From contig NZ_JASJEB010000120.1 of assembly GCF_030064895.1 (NCBI RefSeq), positions 1 to 49,172 on the forward strand: a stretch of DNA of 49,172 nucleotides, given 5' to 3'. Position numbers and translations under genes: made by a program. Under the pieces are notes generated by a model. The model worked only from the letters and a program-made list of their open reading frames with translations, was not told the DNA's origin and did not search any database. The stretch is from Crocosphaera sp. GTDB taxonomy: Bacteria > Cyanobacteriota > Cyanobacteriia > Cyanobacteriales > Microcystaceae. Below, in pieces: positions 15,733 through 23,771 of the stretch (the stretch's first letter is position 1; the number at the start of each line of letters is the position of its first letter).

Positions 15733-16311
15733 ATGTTATCTGAGAATCAATTAGAAAAACTAAAAGAATGTTTCACTCAAAAAAAGTTATCTCCCAAGCA
15801 ATCAAGTTTTTTTACTGAAAATAAAGTAAAATTTGAACTAATTAATGATAATAAAGATTCAATAATTGTTATTGAAGTTAATCTAGATAAATGTTTATTC
15901 AAAAAACTACGATAAGTGAATTTTATAACAGGAGATGAACCTAAAAAATGTGATTATCTAATTATTATTCCGGATAAATCACTCGAACTTTGGATAGAAT
16001 TAAAAAGTAGTGAAGTTGAATAAGGTAAACAGCAACTTACACAAACTTTTAAAGATGAAAAATTGTATTCTCTATTAACTAAAATTAAAGAAACATACTA
16101 TTTTAATAAGTATAAAACTAACCATGAATCTATTAAAAAAATCGGATATGTTGTGTATAAAAGAAATAGAATACCATCACAAAATCCTAGAAAACAGAAA
16201 CAAAAAAAGCAAGCAAAAGTAAAATCTAAAGCTTCATCACAAAAAGATAAATTAATGATTTTGGAACAAAAAAATAATCAACCAGTCTATTTAAAAAAAT
16301 TATTGACTTAA
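15733..16311 (+). pseudogene. PD-(D/E)XK nuclease-like gene with two in-frame TAA codons
   Basis: One continuous frame from ATG 15733 to the stop at 16309-16311, interrupted by TAA at 15913-15915 and 16021-16023. Ignoring these it would be about 192 residues. The middle piece reads CDYLIIIPDKSLELWIELKS, then SEVE[stop]GKQQL. An Asp followed by a strand and ExK, then a helix with Gln, is the pattern of PD-(D/E)XK nucleases. Both stops would become Gln by a single T-to-C change (CAA), and Gln fits the local sequence. The C-terminus is very lysine-rich. With the adjacent ATPase remnant it resembles an ATPase-nuclease defence pair that has decayed. The alternative is two unrelated short genes, which I consider less likely. 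Confidence 0.65.
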
Positions 16312-16389
16312 GTTTAAATTTTACCTAATCTATAGATAAAATGAATAAGATAATCTCATTATTTATCATAAATTTTTAACAAGATAACC

Positions 16390-17304
16390 GTGATTGAATT
16401 TGTCCAAAACCGCATCCTATCATCAAAAATAATACAATTATTTACCCGTACCCTTATCAAATGGCAACAAGACGACTGCATAGAAATGGGTGCAGCATTA
16501 TCCTATTATGCTATTTTTTCCCTATTTCCTATCTTGCTGGTCATTCTAAGTATAACCGGTTTAATTCTTGGACCTGATACCAACGCTTATACTCAAATTT
16601 TAATCTTTGCTAAAACCGCTTTACCCATAGAAGCATATCGTATCGTAGAAAGTACCTTACTCCAATTAAATACAAGTAGTTTGGGTGCAGGAATTATTGG
16701 TTTTTCTATTCTATTTATTACAGCAAGTCGTATTTTTCTCGCTTTGAGTCGTGATGTTGATAAAATATGGAAAGTTTATCATCGTCAGTATAGTCAAAAT
16801 GGCTGGTTTTGGACAATTATTAATTTTATAAAAAATCAAATTATTGCCTTCCTTTTGGTATTGAGTTCCACTGCTTTAATGTTAGTTTCTTTATTGTCTA
16901 ATATTGCTTTAAAAGTGTTTGTAAAAACCATTATTAATGTCGAAGAAGCAATTACTTGGGTTCGACTTGACGAAGCTTTTTTATGGAATAGTTTACAACT
17001 GGGTGTCACTTATTTCCTCCTAACTTCTGTTATTATGTTTCTCTATAAAACCCTCCCTGGAACTAAAGTAAAATGGAGTGATATTTGGATAGGTTCTTTA
17101 TTAGCAGTTAGCTTATTTTTTCTACTTCAAAGTTTAGTTAGTAAAGAGGTGATTCGTATTGGCGAACAGTTTCGAGCTTATGGCATTATTGGGGGATTTA
17201 TGGTACTTTTATTATGGATATTTCTCAACTGCCAAATTTTTCTTTTAGGTTGCGAATTTACTTATGTTTATACCCATTTATTTGGTAGTAGAAAAGATAA
17301 ATAA
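16390..17304 (+). CDS. YihY/BrkB-family inner-membrane protein
   Basis: 304 residues from a GTG start. About six transmembrane segments, with the family signature CIEMGAALSYYAIFSLFPIL at about 31-50 and the C-terminal helix GGFMVLLLWIFLNCQIFLLG. The YihY/BrkB family was once misannotated as ribonuclease BN; the true function is not settled (envelope or transport role suspected). It stands alone between the decayed defence region and the convergent murG, with its stop codon 1 nt from that of murG. Confidence 0.88.
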   Translation: MIEFVQNRILSSKIIQLFTRTLIKWQQDDCIEMGAALSYYAIFSLFPILLVILSITGLILGPDTNAYTQILIFAKTALPIEAYRIVESTLLQLNTSSLGAGIIGFSILFITASRIFLALSRDVDKIWKVYHRQYSQNGWFWTIINFIKNQIIAFLLVLSSTALMLVSLLSNIALKVFVKTIINVEEAITWVRLDEAFLWNSLQLGVTYFLLTSVIMFLYKTLPGTKVKWSDIWIGSLLAVSLFFLLQSLVSKEVIRIGEQFRAYGIIGGFMVLLLWIFLNCQIFLLGCEFTYVYTHLFGSRKDK

Positions 17305-17305
17305 A

Positions 17306-18352
17306 TTAGACAGCTTTTTTAATTAACTTAGCTAATTTATCCGCACTATCTATAACAGCTAAACTTGAAGTATTTTGAGACATTTTTCGCAATTCATCAG
17401 GATTTTTAAGTAAATTTATAACTAAATTTCTTAGTTTTTCTTCAGTTAATTCTTTCTGTTGATAACAATAAGCTGCCTCTCCTTCAACAAACACTTGAGC
17501 ATTAAAAGATTGATGATCTTCTGCTGCAAAAGGATAAGGAATTAAGACAGCAGGAGTTTTAGTAATTGCTAATTCTGTTAAAGTTCCGGCACCGGCACGA
17601 CTCACCGCTAAATCTGCTCTTTGTAATAATCCCGCCATGTTATCATAGAAGGGTAAAGAAATATATGGAGGGTGTTGAAAACTGTCAGCATCAGGGTCAT
17701 TTTTTCCTGTTAAATGTACCACATAAGCACCCATTTCTAACCACTCTGGAACACATTGACGAACTAATTGATTGACAGAAACTGCACCTTGAGAACCCCC
17801 GACAATAACAATTAAAGGCACATTATCAGGTATTTTTAAGTCTAAAGATTGAGGAGTATAAAACTGCGATCGCACAGGGGTACTAACCCAAAGAGTAGAG
17901 ATATTAGGTAAATATTTTTGAGTACCTTTAAACCCTAAAGCAACCGTATGACAAAAGCGACTCAATAGTTTAGTAACCTTGCCAGGAATATAATTTGCTT
18001 CGTGAATAATAGCAGGAATTCCTGATAACTTAGCAGCTAAAATAGTAGGACTTGCAATATACCCACCAGTTGTAAAAACTACATCTATTTTTTCTTCTTT
18101 AATTATTTTTTTTACTACAAAAACTGAGTTAACTAAACCCAATAAAATTTGTAACTTTTTCAGAGGAGAACGAGTTTGAAAACCCTCAACTGATATAGTA
18201 TGAAAAGGATAGCGATCGCCGATTAAACTCTGTTCAAGACGGTTAGGGGTTCCTAACCATTGAATTTCATAATCTGGTAATTTTTCAGCCACTCCCAAAG
18301 CAGGAAAAACATGACCACCGGTGCCACTTGCTGCGATCAATAAACGTGCCAT
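17306..18352 (-). CDS. murG: MurG, UDP-GlcNAc:lipid I N-acetylglucosaminyltransferase
   Basis: 348 residues, full length, GT-B fold. The N-terminal glycine-rich loop ASGTGGHVFPA (8-18), the second loop TGGYIASP, HEAN near 118, and the nucleotide-sugar site VIVGGSQGAVSVN followed by SRAGAGTLTELA are all present. MurG adds GlcNAc to lipid I to make lipid II on the inner face of the cytoplasmic membrane. No other mur genes lie close by. It is divergent from the NTF2-like gene with a 74-nt gap. Confidence 0.95.
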   Translation of the reverse strand: MARLLIAASGTGGHVFPALGVAEKLPDYEIQWLGTPNRLEQSLIGDRYPFHTISVEGFQTRSPLKKLQILLGLVNSVFVVKKIIKEEKIDVVFTTGGYIASPTILAAKLSGIPAIIHEANYIPGKVTKLLSRFCHTVALGFKGTQKYLPNISTLWVSTPVRSQFYTPQSLDLKIPDNVPLIVIVGGSQGAVSVNQLVRQCVPEWLEMGAYVVHLTGKNDPDADSFQHPPYISLPFYDNMAGLLQRADLAVSRAGAGTLTELAITKTPAVLIPYPFAAEDHQSFNAQVFVEGEAAYCYQQKELTEEKLRNLVINLLKNPDELRKMSQNTSSLAVIDSADKLAKLIKKAV

Positions 18353-18426
18353 AAAAACAAAATAATCGTTATAATAAAGCGAAAATCCTGTATGGTTAAT
18401 CAGGATAGTTCACACAAGGTAGACGC

Positions 18427-19197
18427 ATGATGTATCGCCATTGGTTCCTCTCTGTTATAATTGGTTTCGGAATAAGCTTAGGCACTCATTTAACCCTCCG
18501 TGCAGAAAGTCCTGACACTGCACCGGTTGAATTAAAAGCCCTAATTGCGCAAATCGATGCAGCAGCTAATAGACAAGACATAGATCGCATTCAATCATTA
18601 TATAGTGACCAATATGTAACGGCTGATGGGTTAATCTTAGATGAGTTTACCGAAAGCTTAAAAGCATTGTGGAAAGATTATCCCGATTTAAACTATACAA
18701 CAGAATTATTATCTTGGGAAAAACAAGGTAGCGGTTGGGTAGCTGAAACCTTAACAACTGTGACAGGAAATAGTCAACAAGGAGGGCGAAAAATTCAACT
18801 AGAAGCCAAAATTAAATCCCGTCAAACTTTCCAGAGAAATCAATTGATTCGTCAAGAAATCTTAAGCGAAGAAACCAGATTAACCTCTGGAGAAAATCCC
18901 CCAGAAGTCACCGTAAATGTGCCAGAAACTGTGAAAGTTGGAGAAGAGTTTGATTTTGATGTTATCGTCAATGAACCTCTCAGAGATGAGTTATTAGCAG
19001 GAATGGCAATGTTAGAAAAAGTTGACAGCGATCGCTATTTAGATCCCTCTAATATGCAGCTAGAATTGTTACAATCTGGAGGATTATTTAAACGAGTTTC
19101 TGCTGTTGAAGAACCACAAAATCGTTGGCTTTCTGCTATTTTAGTCCGTAGCGAAGGTATTACTATGGTGACTCATCGTGTCAGAATTATTGACTAA
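18427..19197 (+). CDS. exported NTF2/SnoaL-like protein of unknown function
   Basis: 256 residues. Signal peptide-like N-terminus (MMYRHWFLSVIIGFGISLGT, cleavage probably after LRAES region). Residues 35-160 fit a cone-shaped NTF2-like fold (IAQIDAAANRQDIDRIQSLY, then a beta-rich half), a fold used for ligand binding or as an assembly module. The remainder (from about 160, PEVTVNVPETVKVGEEFDFD) looks like an Ig-like beta domain. No catalytic residues stand out. Isolated gene; a HIP1 site lies in the second half (about 19028). Confidence 0.7.
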   Translation: MMYRHWFLSVIIGFGISLGTHLTLRAESPDTAPVELKALIAQIDAAANRQDIDRIQSLYSDQYVTADGLILDEFTESLKALWKDYPDLNYTTELLSWEKQGSGWVAETLTTVTGNSQQGGRKIQLEAKIKSRQTFQRNQLIRQEILSEETRLTSGENPPEVTVNVPETVKVGEEFDFDVIVNEPLRDELLAGMAMLEKVDSDRYLDPSNMQLELLQSGGLFKRVSAVEEPQNRWLSAILVRSEGITMVTHRVRIID

Positions 19198-19198
19198 C

Positions 19199-19236
19199 CT
19201 GAGTTCGGTGTTAGGAGTTCGGAGTTCGGAGTTATA
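19199..19236 (+). repeat. heptamer run GGAGTTC (STRR-like)
   Basis: gagttcggtgttaggagttc followed by ggagttcggagtt: about five units of a ggagttc heptamer immediately after a stop codon. A related run (gagttcggagttcagagc) lies after the Nudix gene at 40719. Confidence 0.6.
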
Positions 19237-19330
19237 ATTTTAGCAAGGAAATCATTAGGGTTTGAGACTTGTCAATTTTACCAATTCTCTATCAATTTCC
19301 TTATGTCAAACTCAGGTGACTAATGAGTGA

Positions 19331-19564
19331 TTATTGTTGCTGTTGTTTAGCATAGATGTCTACAAGATTTCGGATCATAGTTTGATAAGATGCGTTATTA
19401 CGTTTAGCTTCACGTTTAAAGAACTCAATACTCTCCTTAGTAAACTCCATTGTTACCCGTACCGTTGTTTTTTTGGGTATCAATTCTTCTGGGGGTGGTA
19501 AAAAATCTTTAACAATTGTAACCTCTCCAATAGGTTCGGCCGGATCAGGGATTTTGTTGTTCAT
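19331..19564 (-). CDS. brnA: BrnA-type antitoxin
   Basis: 77 residues from ATG 19564 (MNNKIPDPAEPIGEV), chosen because GGAGG lies 8 nt upstream; a longer frame to 19618 lacks this. The C-terminal part RVTMEFTKESIEFFKREAKR followed by NNASYQTMIRNLVDIYA is the ribbon-helix-helix-like DNA-binding region of BrnA. It overlaps the toxin gene by 20 nt, and toxin precedes antitoxin, as in most brnTA operons. BrnA binds BrnT and represses its own promoter in characterised homologues. Confidence 0.88.
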   Translation of the reverse strand: MNNKIPDPAEPIGEVTIVKDFLPPPEELIPKKTTVRVTMEFTKESIEFFKREAKRNNASYQTMIRNLVDIYAKQQQQ

Positions 19565-19823
19565 AAAATTGCCTCCATTTTCGCCATTCGGCTGCACCAA
19601 ATATCCGAATAACTTCACATCGATAAGTAAAACGCACTGTTAAAACACGGTCATTCACCTTGCCAATACAAAACCAACGTTCTTCTGATTCGCTGTGCTT
19701 AGCATCATGGACAATCAAACGGTTTTCATCAAAAAAGGCATATTGAGCCGTGCTAAAGTCTACACCATGTTTTGCTTTATTTTTGGCTTCTCGTTGATCA
19801 TCCCACTCAAAAGTGAAACTCAT
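19545..19823 (-). CDS. brnT: BrnT-type ribonuclease toxin
   Basis: 92 residues, the usual size. MSFTFEWDDQREAKNKAKHG and VDFSTAQYAFFDENRLIVHD are the BrnT opening, followed by ERWFCIGKVNDRVLTVRFTY and an RIFGAAEWRKWRQFYE end, the RelE-like fold. BrnT is an RNase that stops translation when free of BrnA. The sequence looks intact, so the pair may be functional. It sits at the left border of an accessory patch. Confidence 0.9.
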   Translation of the reverse strand: MSFTFEWDDQREAKNKAKHGVDFSTAQYAFFDENRLIVHDAKHSESEERWFCIGKVNDRVLTVRFTYRCEVIRIFGAAEWRKWRQFYEQQNP

Positions 19824-19863
19824 TTGATTTTGCCATATTCATTATACATATTTAATTTACATT

Positions 19864-20166
19864 GTGCTGCATTCAAAGCCCACCAACTCTAATGAAGTTA
19901 ATAAGTCTAATATAAAGTCCAGTTTACAAAGATATTATTACTCTAATTTTTCTAATGGTGATGTTATAAATAGTGTACAAATTTACAGAGGAAATATTTG
20001 TACAGGGTTATCGGATAATAATAGTCAACAAGATAAAATTAAACTAGAAGCAAAATTAGAAGCTGCTCCTGAATTAATCAAAGAAGGTTTAACTATAGAA
20101 AAAATTGCTAAAATCTTAAAGCTTCCCTTAGAACTTGTACAAGAAGAAGTTAGCAGATTTAATTAA
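19864..20166 (+). pseudogene. C-terminal remnant of an Rpn-like (PD-(D/E)XK transposase-like) protein
   Basis: 100-residue frame opening at a GTG. The last 40 residues (KLEAKLEAAPELIKEGLTIE KIAKILKLP) correspond to the C-terminal helix-turn-helix-like tail of Rpn family recombination-promoting nucleases, which are about 300 residues. The nuclease domain is missing, and the first 55 residues resemble nothing I recognise. A genuinely small gene built around this tail is the alternative. Confidence 0.4.
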
Positions 20167-20238
20167 TAAAACATCAATTTTCAAATAAAACTACGATGAT
20201 TTTATTTATATTTATTTTCAATACACAAACATAATGCT

Positions 20239-20322
20239 AATAACATAGCATTTATTTATGAGCATATAGAAAATTTTCTTAATGTTTTTAGATTTTTAGA
20301 AAATAAAATAGACTATCATTAA
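20239..20322 (+). pseudogene. remnant paralogue of the membrane-protein gene at 20478
   Basis: Encodes NNIAFIYEHIENFLNVFR and then stops. The intact gene 240 nt later has NNIALIYDYLEKSIDILR at its N-terminus. DNA resemblance is also visible (atagcatttatttatgagca against atagcattaatttatgatta). A partial duplication is likely; the stretch is short, so chance cannot be excluded. Confidence 0.4.
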
Positions 20323-20327
20323 ATAAA

Positions 20328-20492
20328 TTATTCTATGGTAATCGTTTGATTTATATCAAAGAAGATTGGATTTTGAGACTTTTTTGGCTTTTCCGATTTT
20401 ACTGAATTTCCCTCTAATTCATTCTTACCCTTATCTTTGATATTCTTTTTCTCTAGTTGCTCAGGAGGCTGCTTATTTTGACGATCACCCAT
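20328..20492 (-). CDS. possible small lysine-rich protein, function unknown
   Basis: 54 residues from ATG 20492 (MGDRQNKQPPEQLEKKNIKD), with GGGAG about 10 nt upstream. Highly charged, no membrane segment, C-terminus FFDINQTITIE. Its 5' end overlaps the start of the opposite membrane-protein gene by 15 nt, so expression of both from this spot would interfere. It may be a shadow frame; coding status is uncertain. Confidence 0.3.
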   Translation of the reverse strand: MGDRQNKQPPEQLEKKNIKDKGKNELEGNSVKSEKPKKSQNPIFFDINQTITIE

Positions 20493-21035
20493 GATTCTGA
20501 TTCTCCCAATAATCAAGACTATGATAATAATATAGCATTAATTTATGATTATTTGGAAAAGTCGATTGATATTCTCAGAGCAAATCTTAATGAAGTGACT
20601 AATAACTTAAGATTACTTACTGCTGCTGAAGTGACATATATACACTTTTTTATAACTGATTTACCTAGCCCATCTTTTGCTGTTATGATTAGTGAAAATA
20701 TGGAACCTTTACCATGTTATTCATGCTTTATTTTTAAAACCTTAGCTTATATATTTAGTATAACATCGATTACTATTTGCTTATGGAAAGGCTATAACAA
20801 AGAATCTATTCGATTAGTTATTAAGCCAGAAAATTTACTTTCACAAGCAGAAAAAGGAACAACTACACAATATAAAGAATCCATAATTATCAATATTTGG
20901 AAATATACTATTGAAGATTTAAACAAATTTTTACAGATAAGACAAAAAGCTTTAAGACAAGCTGTTATTACATTAACATTATCTATGTTATGTGCTGTAT
21001 TAGATATAATAATTCATTTTGTTTTTTATAGCTAG
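20478..21035 (+). CDS. two-helix membrane protein of unknown function (Pycsar/SLATT-like layout)
   Basis: 185 residues if it starts at TTG 20478. This start is chosen because AGGAGG lies 9 nt upstream (20463-20468); no ATG is in frame before residue 67. An N-terminal helical segment (NNIALIYDYLEKSIDILRAN) is followed by a transmembrane helix (about 86-108, FIFKTLAYIFSITSITICLW), a cytosolic stretch with an amphipathic helix (WKYTIEDLNKFLQIRQKALR), and a final transmembrane helix (AVITLTLSMLCAVLDIIIHF). This layout, with a long helix leading into the last membrane segment, resembles the small membrane effectors of cyclic-nucleotide defence systems, but no sensor gene is adjacent. Function is not assigned. 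Confidence 0.55.
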   Translation: MTITHDSDSPNNQDYDNNIALIYDYLEKSIDILRANLNEVTNNLRLLTAAEVTYIHFFITDLPSPSFAVMISENMEPLPCYSCFIFKTLAYIFSITSITICLWKGYNKESIRLVIKPENLLSQAEKGTTTQYKESIIINIWKYTIEDLNKFLQIRQKALRQAVITLTLSMLCAVLDIIIHFVFYS

Positions 21036-21077
21036 ATTATAACTATGTAAGTTCTATTCTCTATCATATATCAGTAA

Positions 21078-21094
21078 GGTGGGCAATACCCACC
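21078..21094. repeat. GGTGGG/CCCACC palindrome between two convergent genes
   Basis: ggtggg (21078-21083) and cccacc (21089-21094) with a 5-nt loop, followed by ctac. It lies between the membrane-protein gene and the ppsA 3' end and may act as a bidirectional transcription stop. The same family of sequence occurs at 40769-40825. Confidence 0.55.
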
Positions 21095-21107
21095 CTACAA
21101 AGTTAAC

Positions 21108-23594
21108 CTAACCTTTCTCAACTTCTGCAACCATTAATAAGGTTTTCAACACAGAATCGGGGTTTAAACTCATGGAATCAATTCCCAATTCTACTAAGAA
21201 TTTAGCAAACTCTGGATAGTCACTAGGTGCTTGACCACAAATACCAATTTTACGGCCTTTTTTCTTAGCGGTTTCTATTGCTAATTTAACCATTCGTTTC
21301 ACCCCTTCGTTGCGTTCATCGAACAATTGAGCAACTAAAGCAGAGTCCCTATCTAACCCCAAAGTAAGCTGAGTTAAATCATTAGAACCGATAGAAAAAC
21401 CGTCAAAAACTTCTGCAAATTGATCCGCTAAAATGACGTTACTAGGCAACTCACACATTACATAAACTTGCAACCCGTTAACCCCTTGTTTCAGTCCATG
21501 TTTAGCCATCTCTGCAATCACTTTCTTCCCTTCTTCTGGGGTGCGACAAAACGGAATCATGGGGATAACATTCACCAAACCCATCTCATCCCGTACCGTC
21601 TTCATTGCCTCACATTCTAAAGCAAATGCTTCACGATACATAGGATCATAATAACGAGATGCACCGCGCCAACCAATCATTGGGTTATCTTCTTTCGGTT
21701 CAAATCCTTGTCCTCCTAATAAGTTAGCATACTCATTAGATTTAAAGTCAGACATCCTTACAATCACAGGTTTCGGATAAAATGAAGCTGCAATAGTAGC
21801 CACACCATGAGCTAATTTGTCGACGAAAAATTGCGGTTTATTGTCATAGCGTTTGGTCAATTCTGTAATCTGTTCTTTAACTGCTACATCCTCTAATTCG
21901 TCAAACTTCATCAACGCCAAAGGATGGGCTTTAATATGGTTAGCAATGATGAATTCTAGGCGAGCTAAACCAACACCTTGCGCCGGAATACTAGCAAGAG
22001 AAAATGCTTTTTCAGGGTTGCCTACATTCATCAAAATTTGTGTTCTGGTGACAGGTAAATTATCTAAAGGAGTTTCTTCTACTTCAAAAGGTAATAAACC
22101 CTCATATACCCTTCCCTCGTCTCCTTCTGAACAACAAACGGTGATTTCTTGACGAGTTTTGATAGTATCCGTTGCATCTCCACAACCGACAATGGCAGGA
22201 ATTCCCATTTCACGGGCTATTATGGCGGCATGACAGGTGCGACCACCTTGGTTAGTGACGATCGCACTGGCTTTTTTCATGATCGGTTCCCAGTCGGGAT
22301 CGGTGCGGTTAGTAACGAGAACTTCCCCTGGTTTGAATTGGTCAATTTTACTGGCTTCCAGGATAACACGGGCTTTTCCTTGACCGATAGCCGCCCCCAC
22401 ACTGCGTCCCATGGCCACAATGTTACTTTGCTCTTTTAATTGGTAAGTTTTCAGGACATTGGCTGCTTTTTGGGATTGTACGGTTTCTGGACGGGCCTGC
22501 ACAATGTAGAGTTCTCCGGTGCGTCCATCTTTGGCCCATTCGATATCCATGGGGGTATAGGTTTCTCTGACTTGGGAATAGTGATCTTCAATAATACAAG
22601 CCCAGTTTGCTAGTTTTAAAATCTCTTCATCCTCTAAGCAAAATTGTTCTTGTTCCTCCTCTAAAACGTCCACATTTTTAGTCAGTTTCGACCCACCTGT
22701 ATCGTAGATCATTTTAATTGCTTTACTACCAACCCGTTTTTCTAGAATAGGGCGATAACCTTCTTTTAAAGTAGGTTTAAATACATAATATTCGTCCGGG
22801 TTAACGGCACCTTGTACCACATTTTCTCCTAACCCGTAGGCCGCCGTAATTAAAGCCGCATTTTTAAAGCCGGTTTCCGTATCAATAGAAAACATAACCC
22901 CTGCTGAGGCAAGATCTGATCGCACCATCTTTTGTACCCCCACAGAAAGGGCAACAGCAAAATGATCAAAGCCGTTATAATGTCGATAGGAAATAGCGCG
23001 ATCAGTGAACAAAGAAGCGAAGCATTTATGACAAGCTTCTAACACACCTTTAACACTATGAATATTGAGATAAGTTTCTTGTTGTCCGGCAAAACTTGCT
23101 TCTGGTAAATCTTCGGCTGTGGCACTGGAACGCACAGCAACATCAAGATTTTGGGTTTCTATTTTACATTCTTCGCGGTATTTTTCCTGGAGTTTACTGC
23201 ACTCATGACTGTAGCGATCGCAAAGCATTTTATAAGCTGCAACGATTGCTGTTTCTAATTCTTTGGGGAAGGGAGTATTTAAGATTAAAGAACGGGCTAA
23301 TTGTCCTCTTTCTTGTAAATTGGTAACATCATTAACGTCTAAATCTGCAAATAAATCTCTTAATCTTGACTCCAATCCTGCTGATTCGATAAAGTAGCTA
23401 TAGGCATAGGCGGTAGTAGCAAATCCTGTGGGAACTTTAACACCTTTAGGTTGTAATTGTTGGATCATTTCCCCTAAAGATGAGTTTTTTCCTCCTACTA
23501 AACCAACATCTTTGCTACCGACTTGTTCAAACCAAAGGATGAATGCTGTTTCTCTGTTCATCGTTGGGGTTATTTCATACGTCGTTGCTACCAT
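21108..23594 (-). CDS. ppsA: phosphoenolpyruvate synthase
   Basis: 828 residues, normal length. Domains in order: N-terminal ATP-grasp/PEP synthase nucleotide-binding domain (GLVGGKNSSLGEMIQ at about 31-45, RSSATAEDLP near 155), swivelling domain with phosphohistidine H455 in GGRTCHAAIIAREMG, and C-terminal PEP/pyruvate-binding barrel (GWRGASRYYD, GSNDLTQLTLGLDRDS) with the catalytic Cys in KIGICGQAPSD. It converts pyruvate, ATP and water to PEP, AMP and phosphate, feeding gluconeogenesis and the PEP supply. Monocistronic; a HIP1 site lies at 23214. The ATG at 23594 is the preferred start. Confidence 0.95.
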   Translation of the reverse strand: MVATTYEITPTMNRETAFILWFEQVGSKDVGLVGGKNSSLGEMIQQLQPKGVKVPTGFATTAYAYSYFIESAGLESRLRDLFADLDVNDVTNLQERGQLARSLILNTPFPKELETAIVAAYKMLCDRYSHECSKLQEKYREECKIETQNLDVAVRSSATAEDLPEASFAGQQETYLNIHSVKGVLEACHKCFASLFTDRAISYRHYNGFDHFAVALSVGVQKMVRSDLASAGVMFSIDTETGFKNAALITAAYGLGENVVQGAVNPDEYYVFKPTLKEGYRPILEKRVGSKAIKMIYDTGGSKLTKNVDVLEEEQEQFCLEDEEILKLANWACIIEDHYSQVRETYTPMDIEWAKDGRTGELYIVQARPETVQSQKAANVLKTYQLKEQSNIVAMGRSVGAAIGQGKARVILEASKIDQFKPGEVLVTNRTDPDWEPIMKKASAIVTNQGGRTCHAAIIAREMGIPAIVGCGDATDTIKTRQEITVCCSEGDEGRVYEGLLPFEVEETPLDNLPVTRTQILMNVGNPEKAFSLASIPAQGVGLARLEFIIANHIKAHPLALMKFDELEDVAVKEQITELTKRYDNKPQFFVDKLAHGVATIAASFYPKPVIVRMSDFKSNEYANLLGGQGFEPKEDNPMIGWRGASRYYDPMYREAFALECEAMKTVRDEMGLVNVIPMIPFCRTPEEGKKVIAEMAKHGLKQGVNGLQVYVMCELPSNVILADQFAEVFDGFSIGSNDLTQLTLGLDRDSALVAQLFDERNEGVKRMVKLAIETAKKKGRKIGICGQAPSDYPEFAKFLVELGIDSMSLNPDSVLKTLLMVAEVEKG

Positions 23595-23720
23595 AAGTTC
23601 TTAACCCTAATTCTTATCTCTATTTTAACCAGTTTTCTTTCCTATTAGTAGCTTGTTAATTTTTATCAATAAACTCTATTTTTTGTTGACTTTATAAGTA
23701 AAATACACTAGGGATAACCC

Positions 23721-23753
23721 AAATAAAAAGTGACCAAATCTAGATTTGGTCAC
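23721..23753 (-). terminator. rho-independent terminator of the pilMNOQ operon
   Basis: A perfect 24-bp palindrome (gtgaccaaatct at 23730-23741 and its complement to 23753) is followed on the minus strand by tttttattt. It lies 19 nt downstream of the pilQ stop. Confidence 0.9.
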
Positions 23754-23771
23754 AGTGAATTGAGACAAGAA

